Below are positions 47,635 to 58,315 of a DNA stretch of 64,000 nt, piece after piece. Each line of letters starts with the position of its first letter. Positions within the stretch are counted from its first letter, which is position 1. Location of the stretch: assembly GCF_001691555.1 (NCBI RefSeq), contig NZ_MAYN01000008.1, positions 824,617 through 888,616 of the forward strand, read 5' to 3'. A program made the translations under genes and the position numbers. The notes beneath the pieces were generated by a model. The model saw nothing but the letters and a program-made list of their open reading frames with translations, was not told the DNA's origin and made no database searches. Origin of the DNA: Pantoea eucrina (lineage in GTDB: Bacteria > Pseudomonadota > Gammaproteobacteria > Enterobacterales > Enterobacteriaceae).

Positions 47635-48344
47635 CAGAGTGCTCCCGGCGCTGCCAGACGGCACAGCTCCTGCCAGCGGGTTGCCACGCTGGCGTCAAGA
47701 TCGCCATCTTCAGCGCTGAGCTTGCAGCCGCCGGGGTGCAGCGTACTGTCCGCCAGCAGCCGCCAGCCGTGCAGATCAAGCGTGGGGCCAAGCGTCTGCT
47801 CCACGCGCTGCAGATCGTCCGGATGCACGCGCAGCTGCGGTTTGCCGCTGAACATCGGTTCCTGCTGGATCAGCTGCTGGATTTGCCGCAGCAGGGCGCT
47901 GCCATCCACCTGCGTCGCCTGACCGATAACGGTACGGGCGGCCTCCAGCGCCAGCTGCATCAGCCGCGAGGCGATGACGCTGTCCAGCGCTTCCAGCGTA
48001 TGGTGGAACTCGGTCACCAGCTGCTGCATGCGCGCCTGCAGCGGCGCCTGCTGCTGCTGTGCGTCGGCCAGACCCTGCTGAAAGCCGGCGTCGTAGCCAT
48101 TCTGCTGCGCTTCCGCAAATCCTTTCTGGTAGCCTTCGCTGTAGCCCTGCGTCTGCGCATCTTTACGCATCTGCTGCTGCATCCGCTCCAGCTGCTGTTG
48201 CTGCTCATCCTCTTCGCTGAACGTCATGACATCAGCGTCAGCATCATGCCCCGCAGGCGGCAGGTCAGGCGTGGTGCTCAGCGGCGCTGCCAGATCGTCA
48301 GGCAGCCAGCGCTGCCACGGACGGGCAGAAAATGCATCAGACAT
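47634..48344 (-). CDS. fliH: Flagellar assembly protein FliH
   Basis: 236 residues from ATG 48344 ([13 protein letters not shown]); an upstream ATG at 48365 lies deeper inside fliG. The middle has glycine-heptad-like repeats ([15 protein letters not shown]...GYDAGFQQG) typical of FliH, and the C-terminus ends [18 protein letters not shown]. Negative regulator and membrane anchor of FliI. Overlaps fliG by 8 bp. Confidence 0.95.
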   Translation of the reverse strand: MSDAFSARPWQRWLPDDLAAPLSTTPDLPPAGHDADADVMTFSEEDEQQQQLERMQQQMRKDAQTQGYSEGYQKGFAEAQQNGYDAGFQQGLADAQQQQAPLQARMQQLVTEFHHTLEALDSVIASRLMQLALEAARTVIGQATQVDGSALLRQIQQLIQQEPMFSGKPQLRVHPDDLQRVEQTLGPTLDLHGWRLLADSTLHPGGCKLSAEDGDLDASVATRWQELCRLAAPGAL

Positions 48345-49329
48345 AGGTTTCCTCGCCGCCACCAATCACCATTTCGCCCGCTTCTGCCAGACGGCGTACC
48401 ACCAGCAGAATCGCTTTTTGTTCGTTCTCTACTGCAGACATACGCACCGGACCGCGGTTGGCCAGGTCGTCGCGCAGGATGTCGGCTGCACGCGCAGACA
48501 TGTTCTTGAGGAACTTCTCGCGCAGCGGCTGCTCGGAACCTTTCAGCGCAATCAGCAGCTGCTCGGACTCCACTTCCTGCAGCAGACGCTGGATGCTGCG
48601 ATCGTCCACTTCCACCAAGTTCTCGAACAGGAACATCTCGTCGATGATTTTCTGTGCCAGTTCGCCGTCGAAGTCGCGTACCGCTTCGATGACCGCCTCT
48701 TCCTGCTGCGTTTTCATCAGGTTGATAATTTCGGCCGCGGTTCTCACGCCGCCCATCTTCGCACGCTTGAGGTTGGTGCCATCCAGCAGGCTGTTCAGGA
48801 CTTCAGTCAGCTCCGCCAGCGCCGCCGGCTGAACGCCGCCGAAGGTGGCGATACGCAGCATCACATCGTGACGCAGGCGTTCGTCAAACAGCGCCAGAAT
48901 ATCGGCCGCCTGACCACGTTTCAGATGCACCAGGATTGTGGCGATGATCTGCGGATGTTCGTCGCGGATAAGATCGGCAGCCGCCTGCGGCTCCATAAAG
49001 TTGAGCGTTTCCATACCGCTGGTGGTTTCGCGCGTCTCCAGGATATCTTCCAGCAGGCTGGAGGCGCGCTCCTCGCCCAGCGCCTTGATCAGTACCGAGC
49101 GCAGGTAGTCGTTGGAGTTCAGGCTCAGCGCCGCAAACTGCTCAGCATCGGTCTCGAACTCGCGCAGAACTTCCGTCAGCTGCTTGTGCGATATCTGTTT
49201 CATGCTGGCCATCGCCGCGCTGAGGTGCTGCACTTCACGCTGGTTCAGGTGTTTAAACACTTCAGCTGCGCGCTCTTCGCCGATGGTCATCATCAGGATG
49301 GCGCTTTTTTCTGTACCGGTCAGACTCAT
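48337..49329 (-). CDS. fliG: Flagellar motor switch protein FliG
   Basis: 330 residues, same as E. coli by length. C-terminal charged torque helix ([21 protein letters not shown] region, here [19 protein letters not shown]) and the hinge [14 protein letters not shown] are conserved. Contacts MotA and FliM. Overlaps fliF by 4 bp. Confidence 0.97.
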   Translation of the reverse strand: MSLTGTEKSAILMMTIGEERAAEVFKHLNQREVQHLSAAMASMKQISHKQLTEVLREFETDAEQFAALSLNSNDYLRSVLIKALGEERASSLLEDILETRETTSGMETLNFMEPQAAADLIRDEHPQIIATILVHLKRGQAADILALFDERLRHDVMLRIATFGGVQPAALAELTEVLNSLLDGTNLKRAKMGGVRTAAEIINLMKTQQEEAVIEAVRDFDGELAQKIIDEMFLFENLVEVDDRSIQRLLQEVESEQLLIALKGSEQPLREKFLKNMSARAADILRDDLANRGPVRMSAVENEQKAILLVVRRLAEAGEMVIGGGEETYV

Positions 49330-51038
49330 AGTTCGTTACTCATCCATTCACGGATAACCAGCGCCACGACGCGCGGATCGTTTTCAGACATATCGCGGAT
49401 GCGCTGGCTCATCACTTCGGCGCTCATGCGGTTAGAAGATTTACGCTCCTGGTCCAGCTCATCTTTATTAATCTGCACGCTATAAGCAGCTTCTTCTTCC
49501 TGCGCAGCGGCGCGGGCAGCCACGGCTTCAGCAGCGGCCTGTTCCGCCTCGCGTTTGCGCATCAGCTGCGGACGCACCAGTTTGCGGTAGAGGATGAACG
49601 CAACCAGCGCCACCAGCAGCCAGCGGCCGGCATTCATCAGCTGATCGAAGAACGATTGCTGCTGCCAGAACGGCAGATCGCCACCTGCAGGCTCGGTGGT
49701 ATTGAATACCGAGTTCACCACATTGATGCTGTCGCCGCGCGTCTGTGAATAGCCCATCGCTTCGCGGGTTAAATCTTCAATCTGTTTGATCTGCTGATCG
49801 TTCAGCGCGACCGCTTTGCCTTTACCGTCATCGCGGTAGTTCACGACCACGGCGACTGACAGACGCTGCACATCGCCAACGTTGAGTTTGGTGTGGCGGA
49901 TTGAGCGGTCGAGCTCATAGTTCACCGTATCATTACGGCTGGAGCTGCTCGGGCCGCTGCTCTGGCTGGCGGTGCTGGTGGTGGTACCGGCATTCTGCGC
50001 CGCATTGTTCTGGCCATTAGCCGCGTTCTGCTGCGCCGGATTTGTCACCGGTGCATTGTTAGCAGGCGCGGGCTGATTAGAGAGGGCGCCAGGTACGCCA
50101 CCCGGATAAGCGCTGCCGTTCTGATCGCTGGTGCTGGTCTGACGCGAACGCACTGCCGAGTTAGCTGGATTGGCGTTTGGCTGATACTTCTCATCCGTTT
50201 GTTCACTGCGGTCGAAGTTAATCTGAGCGGTGACCTGCGCGTGTACGTTGCCCTGGCCAACAATCGGGTTCAGGATCGCTTCAATACGCTGCTGATAACG
50301 CGCTTCAACTTCAGCGGCATATTTCAGCTGGGCGTCGTTGAGATCGCGTCCTTCACTGTCGGAGCGGGTCAGCAGGCGGCCGGTCTGATCGACCACGGTC
50401 ACGTTGCCCGGCGGCAGGCCCGCCACGCTGCTGGAGACCATATGCTGGATGGCCTGGATCTGCCCTTCATCCAGTGCCCGGCCAGGCTGCAGCGTCAGCG
50501 TCACTGAAGCCGACGGCGCTTTCTGTTCGCGAACGAAGAGGGTAGGTTTCGGCATCGCCAGGTGCACGCGTACGGCCTTGACCGGACCCAGCGTTTCAAT
50601 CGTGCGTGCCAGTTCACCCTCCAGCGCACGCTGGTAGTTGATCTGCTCGCTGAACTGGCTGATACCGAACTTCTCTTTATCCATCAGCTCAAAGCCTACC
50701 GAGCCACCTTTCGGCAGGCCCTGCTGCGCAAGGCGCAGGCGCAGTTCATGCACTTTATCGGCCGGCACCATCAGGGCACCGCCGTTTTCAGCGAACTGAT
50801 AGGGGATGTTCATCTGCGTCAGCTGGGTGACAATGGCGCCGCCATCTTCATCAGAGAGGTTGTTATAGAGCACGCGGTAATCGGGCGCTTTGGCCCAGAG
50901 CACCAGCGCCAGCACAACCGCAATGGCTGCGGCCGCAGCGATGATGAGGGGAATTCGCGGATTAGCGCGCAGGCGGGCGAAAAGGTCTGTTATGCCTTTC
51001 TTTGCTGTATCCTGTGTAGCGGCTGCACTCGCATTCAT
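49326..51038 (-). CDS. fliF: Flagellar MS-ring protein FliF
   Basis: 570 residues. TM1 about 31-50, YscJ-like ring-building domains with IPYQFAEN and [13 protein letters not shown], a long Asn/Gln/Ser-rich periplasmic loop (about 300-360), TM2 about 455-475, and a C-terminal FliG-binding tail. First gene of the fliFGHIJK operon, divergent from fliE across 338 bp. Confidence 0.97.
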   Translation of the reverse strand: MNASAAATQDTAKKGITDLFARLRANPRIPLIIAAAAAIAVVLALVLWAKAPDYRVLYNNLSDEDGGAIVTQLTQMNIPYQFAENGGALMVPADKVHELRLRLAQQGLPKGGSVGFELMDKEKFGISQFSEQINYQRALEGELARTIETLGPVKAVRVHLAMPKPTLFVREQKAPSASVTLTLQPGRALDEGQIQAIQHMVSSSVAGLPPGNVTVVDQTGRLLTRSDSEGRDLNDAQLKYAAEVEARYQQRIEAILNPIVGQGNVHAQVTAQINFDRSEQTDEKYQPNANPANSAVRSRQTSTSDQNGSAYPGGVPGALSNQPAPANNAPVTNPAQQNAANGQNNAAQNAGTTTSTASQSSGPSSSSRNDTVNYELDRSIRHTKLNVGDVQRLSVAVVVNYRDDGKGKAVALNDQQIKQIEDLTREAMGYSQTRGDSINVVNSVFNTTEPAGGDLPFWQQQSFFDQLMNAGRWLLVALVAFILYRKLVRPQLMRKREAEQAAAEAVAARAAAQEEEAAYSVQINKDELDQERKSSNRMSAEVMSQRIRDMSENDPRVVALVIREWMSNEL

Positions 51039-51376
51039 GACCGATTCCTGCCTGACATAATTGACCGGGTAAGTTGTGGTAACAAAACAGACTCCCTGAT
51101 ACGTCTACCCGGTAATTGCGCTGCTGGCCATTAGAGTGCCGGCGGTAGCTGACGAAGTGAGCTCCCCGCACGGGCGTTTCCTTTCGGACCGCGCCGCAAA
51201 AACTTTAGGGTAAAAATGAAATTCCAATCTTATGGCAGGCATTATTGATGAATCGCATGACTTCGATGGCTGAATAAGCCGGGGTTTTAGGGGCTATTTA
51301 GCGCCTTTGTCCTATTGACACTGTGCTAACTTTGCAGGCGTAAAAAATTCACTCCCTTTTTCTGCGAGGTATAAAG
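51039..51376. promoter_or_regulatory. Divergent fliF-fliE promoter region
   Basis: 338 bp. Family knowledge says both promoters should be FlhDC-activated class 2 promoters. TTGACA at 51316-51321 upstream of fliE is visible but has no clear -10 partner; no FliA-type promoter was found. fliE has a GCGAGG ribosome site. Confidence 0.5.
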
Positions 51377-51688
51377 ATGTCAATTCAGGCAATAGATGGC
51401 GTGCTGCAGCAGCTGCAGATGACCTCACTGCAGGCTGCCGGCAAGGAAACTCACTCCTCCGGTCAGCTCGATTTTGGTGCCACGATGAAAGCGGCGCTGG
51501 ACAAGATCAGTGAAACCCAGACCACCGCCCGCACGCAGGCGCAGGATTTTGAGCTCGGTAAGCCTGGCGTACAGCTTAACGACGTCATGGTTGATCTGCA
51601 GAAGTCCTCTATCTCTATGCAGATGGGCATTCAGGTGCGCAACAAGCTGGTGAGTGCGTACAGCGATATTATGAATATGCAGGTTTAG
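51377..51688 (+). CDS. fliE: Flagellar hook-basal body protein FliE
   Basis: 103 residues, with the conserved C-terminal half (FELGKPGVQLNDVMVDLQKSS...VRNKLVSAYSDIMNMQV). It joins the MS ring to the rod. Divergent from fliF as in E. coli. Its stop codon is 35 bp from the end of the integrase pseudogene, so the prophage boundary lies immediately after it. Confidence 0.97.
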   Translation: MSIQAIDGVLQQLQMTSLQAAGKETHSSGQLDFGATMKAALDKISETQTTARTQAQDFELGKPGVQLNDVMVDLQKSSISMQMGIQVRNKLVSAYSDIMNMQV

Positions 51689-51694
51689 GTAGAT

Positions 51695-51719
51695 TAACTA
51701 TATGATCTAAATATAGTTA
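51695..51719. repeat. AT-rich inverted repeat at the fliE/prophage boundary
   Basis: Perfect 9-bp arms TAACTATAT/ATATAGTTA with a 7-nt loop, between the fliE stop and the integrase pseudogene. Could be an integrase arm/core-type site or a weak terminator. Confidence 0.6.
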
Positions 51720-51723
51720 TTAG

Positions 51724-52563
51724 TCAGATGGCTTTAATGTGGGACAGTGATGGGACAAAATCATTCAGTTTTTCGTTAAGAAGACTCCTTTGGTCCTCAT
51801 CATTTTCTTTCATCCAGGAACCGTACACCTGATAAACCATCTGTGCGTTAGCGTGTCCCATCTGACTGGCGATAAAGTTGGGATTTGCCCCTGCAGAAAG
51901 TGACCAGCAGGCGTATGTGTGTCTGGATTGATATGGCTTACGGTAAGTTATGCCTGCACGCTTAACTGCTGCCCGCCATGTCTGAGGAATAGAACCAATT
52001 GTGTAGTAATCATTGCTGACATTGTTTATCGCGTTTACTTTTGGATTGAAAACGAATGTGACCTCATCCTTACTGCTTTCCCATACTCACGCGATAACAG
52101 AGTAATGACTGCCGGCGGACGCATTCTGGTGATTTCAAGCTGATCCTTCAATGCCCTAATTGCTGAGTCGACCAAAAATACGGTGCGCGCACCCGCGTCT
52201 GTTTTGGGTGGAGTGAAGTCTCCCTGGTTAGTGAGGTTTCGCCTGACGGTGATGGTTCCCCTGATCAGGTCGATGTCCTCCCATGCGAGTGCGCAAAGTT
52301 CGCTATGTCGCAATCCGGTATACACAATAACCGTTTTCATACGCAAACTTAAAAAGTGAGTACTGGTCTGGCATACACGTGTTGACGTATGCCACCGACC
52401 TGCCTTTGCCATGCCTATTTTTTCCGCGCCCGTATACGTAGCTTCCTTTCAATAGCTCCAGCCGCATGCGCTGGATATCCTCCGTCTTGATTGCCCGACT
52501 CATCCTGTCGGCGCCGATAATCCCGATCGTTGTTGTTAGCCGGGTTTTGTAAGAGTCAAGCAA
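51724..52563 (-). pseudogene. Tyrosine integrase remnant (frameshifted)
   Basis: Three reading-frame pieces reconstruct a phage integrase. The upstream piece (52303-52563) ends ...FKFAYENGYC. The middle piece (52035-52400) has the first catalytic Arg in YTGLRHSELCALAWEDIDL. The 3' piece (ending at TGA 51724) has QSRHTYACWSLSAGANPNF, QMGHA and the tyrosine in MVYQVYGSW. The N-terminal domain is missing, some residues before GLRH appear deleted, and there are at least two frameshifts, so it is inactive. Related to P22/lambdoid-type integrases. Confidence 0.88.
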
Positions 52564-52631
52564 GTTACGGCTGATTTCAGTCTCCTGTATAGAGAGTCAG
52601 CCCTTGGTCAGTGCAGCATTGTTCGTATCAA

Positions 52632-52667
52632 AAACTCATCAGCGCTGCGGGCAGCGCTGATGAGTTT
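52632..52667. terminator. Long perfect hairpin at the integrase 5' side
   Basis: 16-bp arms (52632-52647 with 52652-52667), loop CGGG. On the minus strand the stem ends in TTTTT, so it reads as a terminator for a minus-strand transcript coming from the right; no intact gene there remains to use it. Confidence 0.75.
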
Positions 52668-53440
52668 GTAATGGGGCAAAGTGTTTTGCCTTAGTTACGG
52701 CCTGCCAAGCCGTACGGCTTCGGAGAACTTGCAGTGTATAGATCTGCACTTCAACTATGGCATTAGCGCATGCCTTGAGGTTGCCGTTAAAGGAGCGGAA
52801 TACGAAGTTTTCGGTTATTACTTTTGGGGATCAATAAGGGTTATGGTTATATATTCCTGCCACAAAGGTTTCTTCTTTTATCCGGTTACGCTACGCCTTA
52901 AAATAAATCACCACCGCCAAATTCTAACACAAGCTTTTATTTCAGGGTTCGTGTTGCCGCATGCCCTTTGAGTATCATCACGCGTAACTGCCATTATTTG
53001 AAATTTACCAGCTTTGTTGAGGGGGTGCTTGTTGGTAGGGCTAACCATGACTCAATAAATGAAAAAGCTGTTGCTGTGACTGATATAGGTTGTGTAGCCT
53101 GTGATTTTTTCCTCAGAATAGGGGCGTGGCAAGACGTTCATGCTTACGTTGATGCCAATAATGTGAAAATAACTGAGCACTGGAATCAGGAATATAACAT
53201 CCTAAGTACAACGGGCCGGCAATCAGCCTACTATTCGATTGCAAACCTAATGGGATTTCGGACCCATATCCGGCTCCGAATGGCGGAAACCGCCATTGTT
53301 TTGTATGTAATGCTGGTTCATCATTTGTTTGCGGCCAAACTGCGACTTCTCAAGCACTACAGCCTATTAAAGTGGCTGGGTAGCCTTTATCGCCTTTTAC
53401 CATAAGAGGCTTGCAGCACAACTCATCTAACTTGTAAAGA
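52668..53440. other. Decayed AT-rich prophage segment
   Basis: No gene I can support. Open frames at 52681-52971 and 52968-53405 lack ribosome sites and look like damage products. A protein-like stretch in another frame, about 53206-53388 (ending ...NGGNRHCFVCNAG...QPIKVAG), suggests a frameshifted former gene with a CxxC pair. It continues in frame with the preceding segment only through a frameshift near 53210. Confidence 0.5.
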
Positions 53441-53468
53441 TTGTAAAAAATTAAGCCATCGTTATAAT
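53441..53468 (+). promoter_or_regulatory. Sigma-70-type promoter for the first acyltransferase
   Basis: TTGTAA (53441-53446), 16-bp spacer, perfect TATAAT (53463-53468), 29 bp before the ATG. The region is strongly AT-rich. Confidence 0.65.
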
Positions 53469-53497
53469 TATGTAAAATCGTTTGATGGATAAAATCA

Positions 53498-54625
53498 ATG
53501 CAGAGCAGGAAACTCGATTCTATACAGTTCCTTCGTGGGATAGCAGTGCTATTAGTGATCGCTTTTCATTTTAGACAGTACATAAACTCTGTTTATGCAC
53601 AATCCGATCTCGGAGACAGATTGTTTGGTCTAGGAGAGGTTGGTGTAGATATTTTCTTTGTTATAAGTGGCTTTATAATTGTCTACTCATCAAAAAATAG
53701 AGAAAATAATACTGCAACTGAGTTTTGCATAAAAAGATTCTTTAGATTATATCCTGTGTACTTTCTTGTTTTAATGTTTCTTGTTTTTTGTGACTCTGCG
53801 CAGTCATATTCATTCTCTAAAATAGCAAAGAGTTTGCTGTTAATACCAAATGATTACAACTCTATAGGTCCGTGGTTTGGGTTTAGCATCAACTTGCCGG
53901 CATGGACACTTACATATGAAGTAATGTTTTATGCTCTTTTTGCTGTTTCTATAGGAGTCAGCCATAAGTATAGGACTTTACTATGTATATTTCTGGTGAT
54001 AGCTGTCGTCAGCGCAAGCCAGCTTTACTTCCGTGGATATCTGCAGGTTGACCCAATTACAAGGGATGCTGGCCCAGACTCTTTGCTGCGCAATTTTACG
54101 TTTCTTTCCAGCCCGATTATTTATGACTTCATATTTGGTATGTTTATTGCTGAGTTTTACATGCGGGCAAGCGATAAGTTAACAGGAAATAAAGCATTTA
54201 TTATGCTTATGGTATGCATTTTCTGGGTTTCTGTTGCGTTGATAATCTCTGGATATAACAGAGGCGGCGGCATTGAACGGTGGGGCCTTTATTCTTTCGC
54301 TCTGGTCGGTTCGCTTGTAATGTTAAGTAAACACATTGATATTAAGTTTGGCAGCTTCTGGATTATGATAGGGGAGATGTCTTACTCTATTTACATAAAC
54401 CACATGGTGGTTAAAAAACTAGCTGGAATTTATTTAAGAGATTTTGGAATATATAAAGCTAACGGCGGTATAACTTTGTTCCTGATTCTTTTTATTTTAA
54501 CTTTTGCTATGTCATACCTTACTTACAACCTTATTGAGAAACCAAGCGTAAGCATTGGGCATAAACTCGCAGAAAGCATAAGACGCAATAGATTACGCAA
54601 GATGAAGTCTACCAGCACGCCATGA
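53498..54625 (+). CDS. Acyltransferase-3 family protein, probable O-antigen acetylase (intact)
   Basis: 375 residues with about ten membrane helices. Family start RGIAVLLVIAFHFRQ supplies the catalytic His near residue 23; the second motif GVDIFFVISGFII (about 49-61) and RFFRLYPVYF follow. OafA/YrhL-type proteins acetylate O-antigen sugars at the inner membrane. AT-rich, unlike the flagellar genes next to it, implying transfer. It lies inside prophage debris and is intact. There is no obvious ribosome site. Confidence 0.88.
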   Translation: MQSRKLDSIQFLRGIAVLLVIAFHFRQYINSVYAQSDLGDRLFGLGEVGVDIFFVISGFIIVYSSKNRENNTATEFCIKRFFRLYPVYFLVLMFLVFCDSAQSYSFSKIAKSLLLIPNDYNSIGPWFGFSINLPAWTLTYEVMFYALFAVSIGVSHKYRTLLCIFLVIAVVSASQLYFRGYLQVDPITRDAGPDSLLRNFTFLSSPIIYDFIFGMFIAEFYMRASDKLTGNKAFIMLMVCIFWVSVALIISGYNRGGGIERWGLYSFALVGSLVMLSKHIDIKFGSFWIMIGEMSYSIYINHMVVKKLAGIYLRDFGIYKANGGITLFLILFILTFAMSYLTYNLIEKPSVSIGHKLAESIRRNRLRKMKSTSTP

Positions 54626-54627
54626 TT

Positions 54628-54741
54628 CATAAAAAAGCCCCGGCGACGGGGCAATCCTGTACCGCGCCGATCTGAGCGGGCTGCGGGTGGGAGCCTAAAC
54701 AGTAACCACTCACGCCGGCCGTAGCAAATAAATATCCATAC
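54628..54741 (-). repeat. Gene-end/terminator module, copy 1
   Basis: Roughly 114-bp segment repeated at 58201-58315 (roughly three-quarters identical by eye). On the minus strand it contains the end of a coding stretch MDIYLLRPA-stop, then an imperfectly conserved spacer and a GCCCCG/CGGGGC hairpin with TTTTTT. In this copy ATG-GAT follows a GGAGAAG site, so a nine-codon leader-like peptide is possible, but it is more simply the severed 3' end of the gene seen at copy 2. Confidence 0.7.
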
Positions 54742-54770
54742 TTCTCCGTACTCCCTGGTATGAAAGGTGA

Positions 54771-55420
54771 ATGATATCTGTGGATACATTCTTGTCAGTT
54801 GGCGCTGGTCCCGGAGAATCTATACTGCTGCGTCAATCATGCTGATGACTCTGTTAGCCCGCTTCTAGGGTTTAACGCCGGAAAAATCGATGAGTTTGTA
54901 ACATCATTAGCTCTTTATTATACAGATCGCTTCGGATATCAACATCACACCATTGAAGGCTTACGTCAGCTGGTACAGCAAGCTATCAGCGGTTTTGGCT
55001 CGATCCTTAAAGATTCATTTAAGGATGGGGCAACGTTAACATTACCTAATGAATTGCTTTTCAGGTGTTCAAATGATGAATATTACCGCTGGTCAGTTGG
55101 ACTACTTAAATCTGTTTCTGCTGGTTCTATCTCGTTCCAAATGAATATAAGTGTAAAGGGCAGGGGTGTCATATGCGTCTACATATTCAACTCAGCTTAT
55201 AAACAGAGGTGATGAGCTTGTACAGTTGATTCCGCCGACAGGATGGAAAGTAATTGGTTTTGAGGCGTGGATTATTATAAGAACATGAAGGCAGGCAACC
55301 TCAGTCGCGCCGGTAGGCATTGTAAGCCTCAGTGACACTGGGGTTAATTTACAAACACCGATAAATGCAGCTAACACCTTCAGGCTGAACTATAAGCTCA
55401 GGCTGAAGGTGAACAAGTAA
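54771..55420 (+). pseudogene. Phage tailspike remnant
   Basis: Begins at ATG 54771 with AAGG ribosome site (MISVDTFLSVGAGPGES...), shifts frame near 54840 into a stretch with YYTDRFGYQHHTIEGLRQL and DSFKDGATLTLPNELL, typical of phage tailspike N-terminal domains, then shifts again near 55190 into ...NRGDELVQLIPPTGWKVIG... with one in-frame TGA and ends at TAA 55420. Inactive. In P22 the tailspike gene also lies next to gtrC in convergent orientation. Confidence 0.65.
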
Positions 55421-55423
55421 TTT

Positions 55424-56860
55424 CTACTTGAGTTTTATATGGATGCCTGACCCGGTATCCAGATCAAAAAAGCGGGTAGCGATTGATTTGTTAACAAGCA
55501 TGCTGGCAGGAGGCACACCCATCTCAGCCTCAATGCCATATTGCTTGAGCATGACCATTCCAGACCAGCTGTAGAGTGGCATTACCATCCATTTAAGGGA
55601 AGGAAATCTCTTAAACTCCATATTAGTCGCCGGGCTTGTAGCTATCTGGCCACTGATATATATCTTCTTGCCTTCCAAGTTTCTAGGTATTGAGGATGAA
55701 ATTTCGTAGAAAACCTTATCCTCAAGTGACCTTTGCGATTTACTGGCATTACCATAAGCTGACGCATAAGACAGAGAGAACACAACAGGGATAATGCATA
55801 CGAAAGCTGAGGCTTTTCTATTCCCTATCGTTGATGCAAGATACCCGACCAGTAGCATTAGACCAGGCAATCCCATCATAACCCGAGGTGCAACAACGGT
55901 TTTATCGATAAATACAAAAGGGCCTGTCACAGAGAAGGCAGTAACAATAATTCCAATAGTGATAACCAAAAAAGCAACAAACTTTGAAAATGGCGATTCT
56001 TCGGATTTTATTATTTTTATGGCAAGAAATATCAATCCAGCAATGGCTACGATCAGAGCTAATATCCAAGCCATGAATAAGGAATGGTTCATTAGGCTGT
56101 TTGCAATATTCCAGAACCTATCAATGTTGTACATTAGGCTTTCAGCAGGATTTTCAGCCTTAGTTACTAAATCTGAGTGAACATTTTTTGAAAGATAAAA
56201 GGGAGTAATACCTTTCATGTAAACCAGCATAGATAAAGCTGCAGATAAAGCCCTTTCGATAGAGATCCTTAACGCATTAGTCCCGCTCCTATTCGTATAA
56301 AGTAGGTAAATTATTTCTATTGCGCAAAGTGATAAGAATACATTTATGGTTGCCTGATATAGGCTCAGCGCCATAACTAAGCAAACGGTGCCAGTTGCTA
56401 CGCGCACCCAGGGGCGTAACGAAGAGACAGCAACAGAATAGGGTAGCGCCGCGAGGAAAACGCCCAACATCATAGGGAAGCAGTCAAAACGATACGATAA
56501 GTTTTGTAGTATAAACGGGCTTAGTGAGAACAGAGAAAATACGATACCGGAAGATATGCCTCTTTGTAAGGCAAATCGTGAATATAAGATCAATGAAGAA
56601 GCGCCAAGCAAAGCGCCGGCAACTACCAAAGAAAAAGGAAATGCATCAATAACATAGCCATTTCCAAACCCCAAAGCCATTACCACAACATCTGAAAGCG
56701 GACGACCTAGCACACCCCAATATGGCTCACCATTAGCGGATCTCAGGATATCATCCTGATAAAGTATCCCAGAAAGCATTATCGGAAGAATGAAAAGAGC
56801 AGTCGCGATAACTATGGCCCATCCACCACTATCCAGCTTATTAATTTTAATCATTGTCAT
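55424..56860 (-). CDS. gtrC: GtrC-type O-antigen glucosyltransferase (GtrII-like family)
   Basis: 478 residues, about ten membrane helices, with family motifs [27 protein letters not shown] (split for reference; DD at about 36-37) and [10 protein letters not shown] near 119. Adds glucose from the lipid carrier to the O-antigen repeat in the periplasm; the acceptor sugar is unpredictable. Final gene of the operon, overlapping gtrB by 14 bp. Intact. Confidence 0.85.
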   Translation of the reverse strand: MTMIKINKLDSGGWAIVIATALFILPIMLSGILYQDDILRSANGEPYWGVLGRPLSDVVVMALGFGNGYVIDAFPFSLVVAGALLGASSLILYSRFALQRGISSGIVFSLFSLSPFILQNLSYRFDCFPMMLGVFLAALPYSVAVSSLRPWVRVATGTVCLVMALSLYQATINVFLSLCAIEIIYLLYTNRSGTNALRISIERALSAALSMLVYMKGITPFYLSKNVHSDLVTKAENPAESLMYNIDRFWNIANSLMNHSLFMAWILALIVAIAGLIFLAIKIIKSEESPFSKFVAFLVITIGIIVTAFSVTGPFVFIDKTVVAPRVMMGLPGLMLLVGYLASTIGNRKASAFVCIIPVVFSLSYASAYGNASKSQRSLEDKVFYEISSSIPRNLEGKKIYISGQIATSPATNMEFKRFPSLKWMVMPLYSWSGMVMLKQYGIEAEMGVPPASMLVNKSIATRFFDLDTGSGIHIKLK

Positions 56861-57767
56861 TCCTTTGCTTAATTATGAAGCGTGGCCTTTGCTTAGTTTC
56901 TACGTAAATTCTTCCAATGTACTCACCGAGCACCCCTATCCCGATGAGTTGCACTCCGCCGAGGAAAAGAATTGATACCAGGATAGAGGGATATCCCCTT
57001 ACAGGATTACCAAATACCAATGTGTCGAAAATCATCCATGCTCCGTAAAGGAACGAGGCTGCAGCGACGAACAAGCCGATATATGTCCACATGCGCAGCG
57101 GGAAAGTTGAAAAGCTTGTAATGCCCTCTAAAGCCAGATTCCACAGTTTCCAGCCATTAAACTTTGACGTGCCAGCCACGCGTTCAGCCCGGGTGTATTC
57201 AACCACATCCACGCGGCCGCCTACCCAGGACAGGATACCCTTCATAAACAGGTTGCGCTCCGGAAGGAGTTTGATGTGCTCGACCGTTTCACGCGACATG
57301 AGGCGGAAGTCACCAACATTCTCTTCAATCGTTGGCGAGCTAATTTTGTTGTGCAGGCGATAGAACCACTCCGCTGTTTTTCGCTTCAGATGGCCGTCAG
57401 TGCTGCGATCTGCACGCTTGGCCAGTACCACATCAGCCCCTGCCTGCCAGCGCTCAATAAGCTGCGGAATGACATTGATCGGGTCCTGCAGGTCAACATC
57501 GATTGGGACCACTGCATCACCGATCGCGTGCTCAAGCCCTGCGAAAAGCGCGGGCTCTTTGCCAAAGTTGCGTGTGAAGGACAGCGCTTTAACCAATGGG
57601 TCTGACACTGACAGAGCATTGATTATCTCTTCAGTGGCATCCTTGCTACCGTCGTTGACGAATACAATTTCAACCTCGTACGCGGTAAGCTCCCGGCGTA
57701 CTTCCTGATAGAAAATTGGTATCGCGTCCTCTTCATTGAAGACGGGCACCACGAGGGATATCTTCAT
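56847..57767 (-). CDS. gtrB: Bactoprenol glucosyl transferase GtrB
   Basis: 306 residues: a cytosolic GT2 domain with [11 protein letters not shown] (7-17), [10 protein letters not shown], and the DVDLQDP acidic motif near 95, then two C-terminal membrane helices. It charges undecaprenyl phosphate with glucose from UDP-glucose. Overlaps gtrA by 4 bp. GC is higher than its neighbours, as is common for gtrB. Confidence 0.95.
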   Translation of the reverse strand: MKISLVVPVFNEEDAIPIFYQEVRRELTAYEVEIVFVNDGSKDATEEIINALSVSDPLVKALSFTRNFGKEPALFAGLEHAIGDAVVPIDVDLQDPINVIPQLIERWQAGADVVLAKRADRSTDGHLKRKTAEWFYRLHNKISSPTIEENVGDFRLMSRETVEHIKLLPERNLFMKGILSWVGGRVDVVEYTRAERVAGTSKFNGWKLWNLALEGITSFSTFPLRMWTYIGLFVAAASFLYGAWMIFDTLVFGNPVRGYPSILVSILFLGGVQLIGIGVLGEYIGRIYVETKQRPRFIIKQRNDND

Positions 57768-58126
57768 TTTGCTTCCCTGAAAACGATGTACCGTGAATAG
57801 ATAAAGCCACAGAAAAGGCTTATTGCGGAGAATGCTACAAGAGTAACCAGCGGTGCTAATCCCGACCTGTCAGCCGCCCAGCCAACAGCTGAAGCCAGAG
57901 ATCCCATAAAGGCGACATAAATCATGTAGCGCAGAGTTGTTGTCTGTGAGTTAAACGTCCAGCGCGCGTTTGCAAAGAACGAAAACGTTACTGCAACGCA
58001 AAATGCGCCAAAGTTGGCGAGTGACTGAGTGGCATCTGAGGTGCAAAGTATCAGATAAAAGACGGCCCAATGAATAGCAGTGTTCAGCACGCCAACACTG
58101 ACATAACGCGAAAATAGTTTGAGCAT
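57764..58126 (-). CDS. gtrA: GtrA flippase
   Basis: 120 residues, four membrane helices, starting [19 protein letters not shown] and ending [14 protein letters not shown], as in P22/Shigella GtrA. It flips glucosyl-undecaprenyl phosphate to the periplasmic face. First gene of the operon. Confidence 0.94.
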   Translation of the reverse strand: MLKLFSRYVSVGVLNTAIHWAVFYLILCTSDATQSLANFGAFCVAVTFSFFANARWTFNSQTTTLRYMIYVAFMGSLASAVGWAADRSGLAPLVTLVAFSAISLFCGFIYSRYIVFREAK

Positions 58127-58200
58127 AAGGTTTAGCTTAAGTTAAGAATTTACCGATCTTATACATAGTTAAACAGACTGCAACCCTTTAAGAACAATCG
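58127..58200 (-). promoter_or_regulatory. gtr operon promoter region
   Basis: 74-bp leader with AT-rich sequence; TTGCAG and a TATAAG-like element (on the minus strand) are visible but the spacer is short (14 bp). One GATC at 58155. The paired GATC spacing of phase-variable P22-type gtr promoters is not present. Confidence 0.4.
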
Positions 58201-58315
58201 CATAAAAAAGCCCCGGCGTCGGGGGCAATCCTGTACCACGCCGATCTAAGCAGATTAATGAGCGGGTGCCTAAAAATGATCACTCATGCGAGTCGCAGCA
58301 AATAAAAATCCATAT
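58201..58315 (-). repeat. Gene-end/terminator module, copy 2
   Basis: Second copy of the segment at 54628-54741, in the same orientation. On the minus strand it encodes ...SLPDMDFYLLRLA-stop, a spacer and a terminator hairpin (GCCCCCGACGCCGGGGC, TTTTTT). The terminator ends transcription coming from the right just before the gtrA leader. Confidence 0.75.

Noticed and set aside
48226..49485. 419-codon plus-strand open frame over fliG
   Set aside because: Antisense to a certain gene (fliG), His/Gln-rich shadow without homology that I recognise.
51680..58140. Attachment-site duplication AGGTTTAG at the fliE end and near 58130
   Set aside because: Only 8 bp shared, expected often by chance; no longer direct repeat found.
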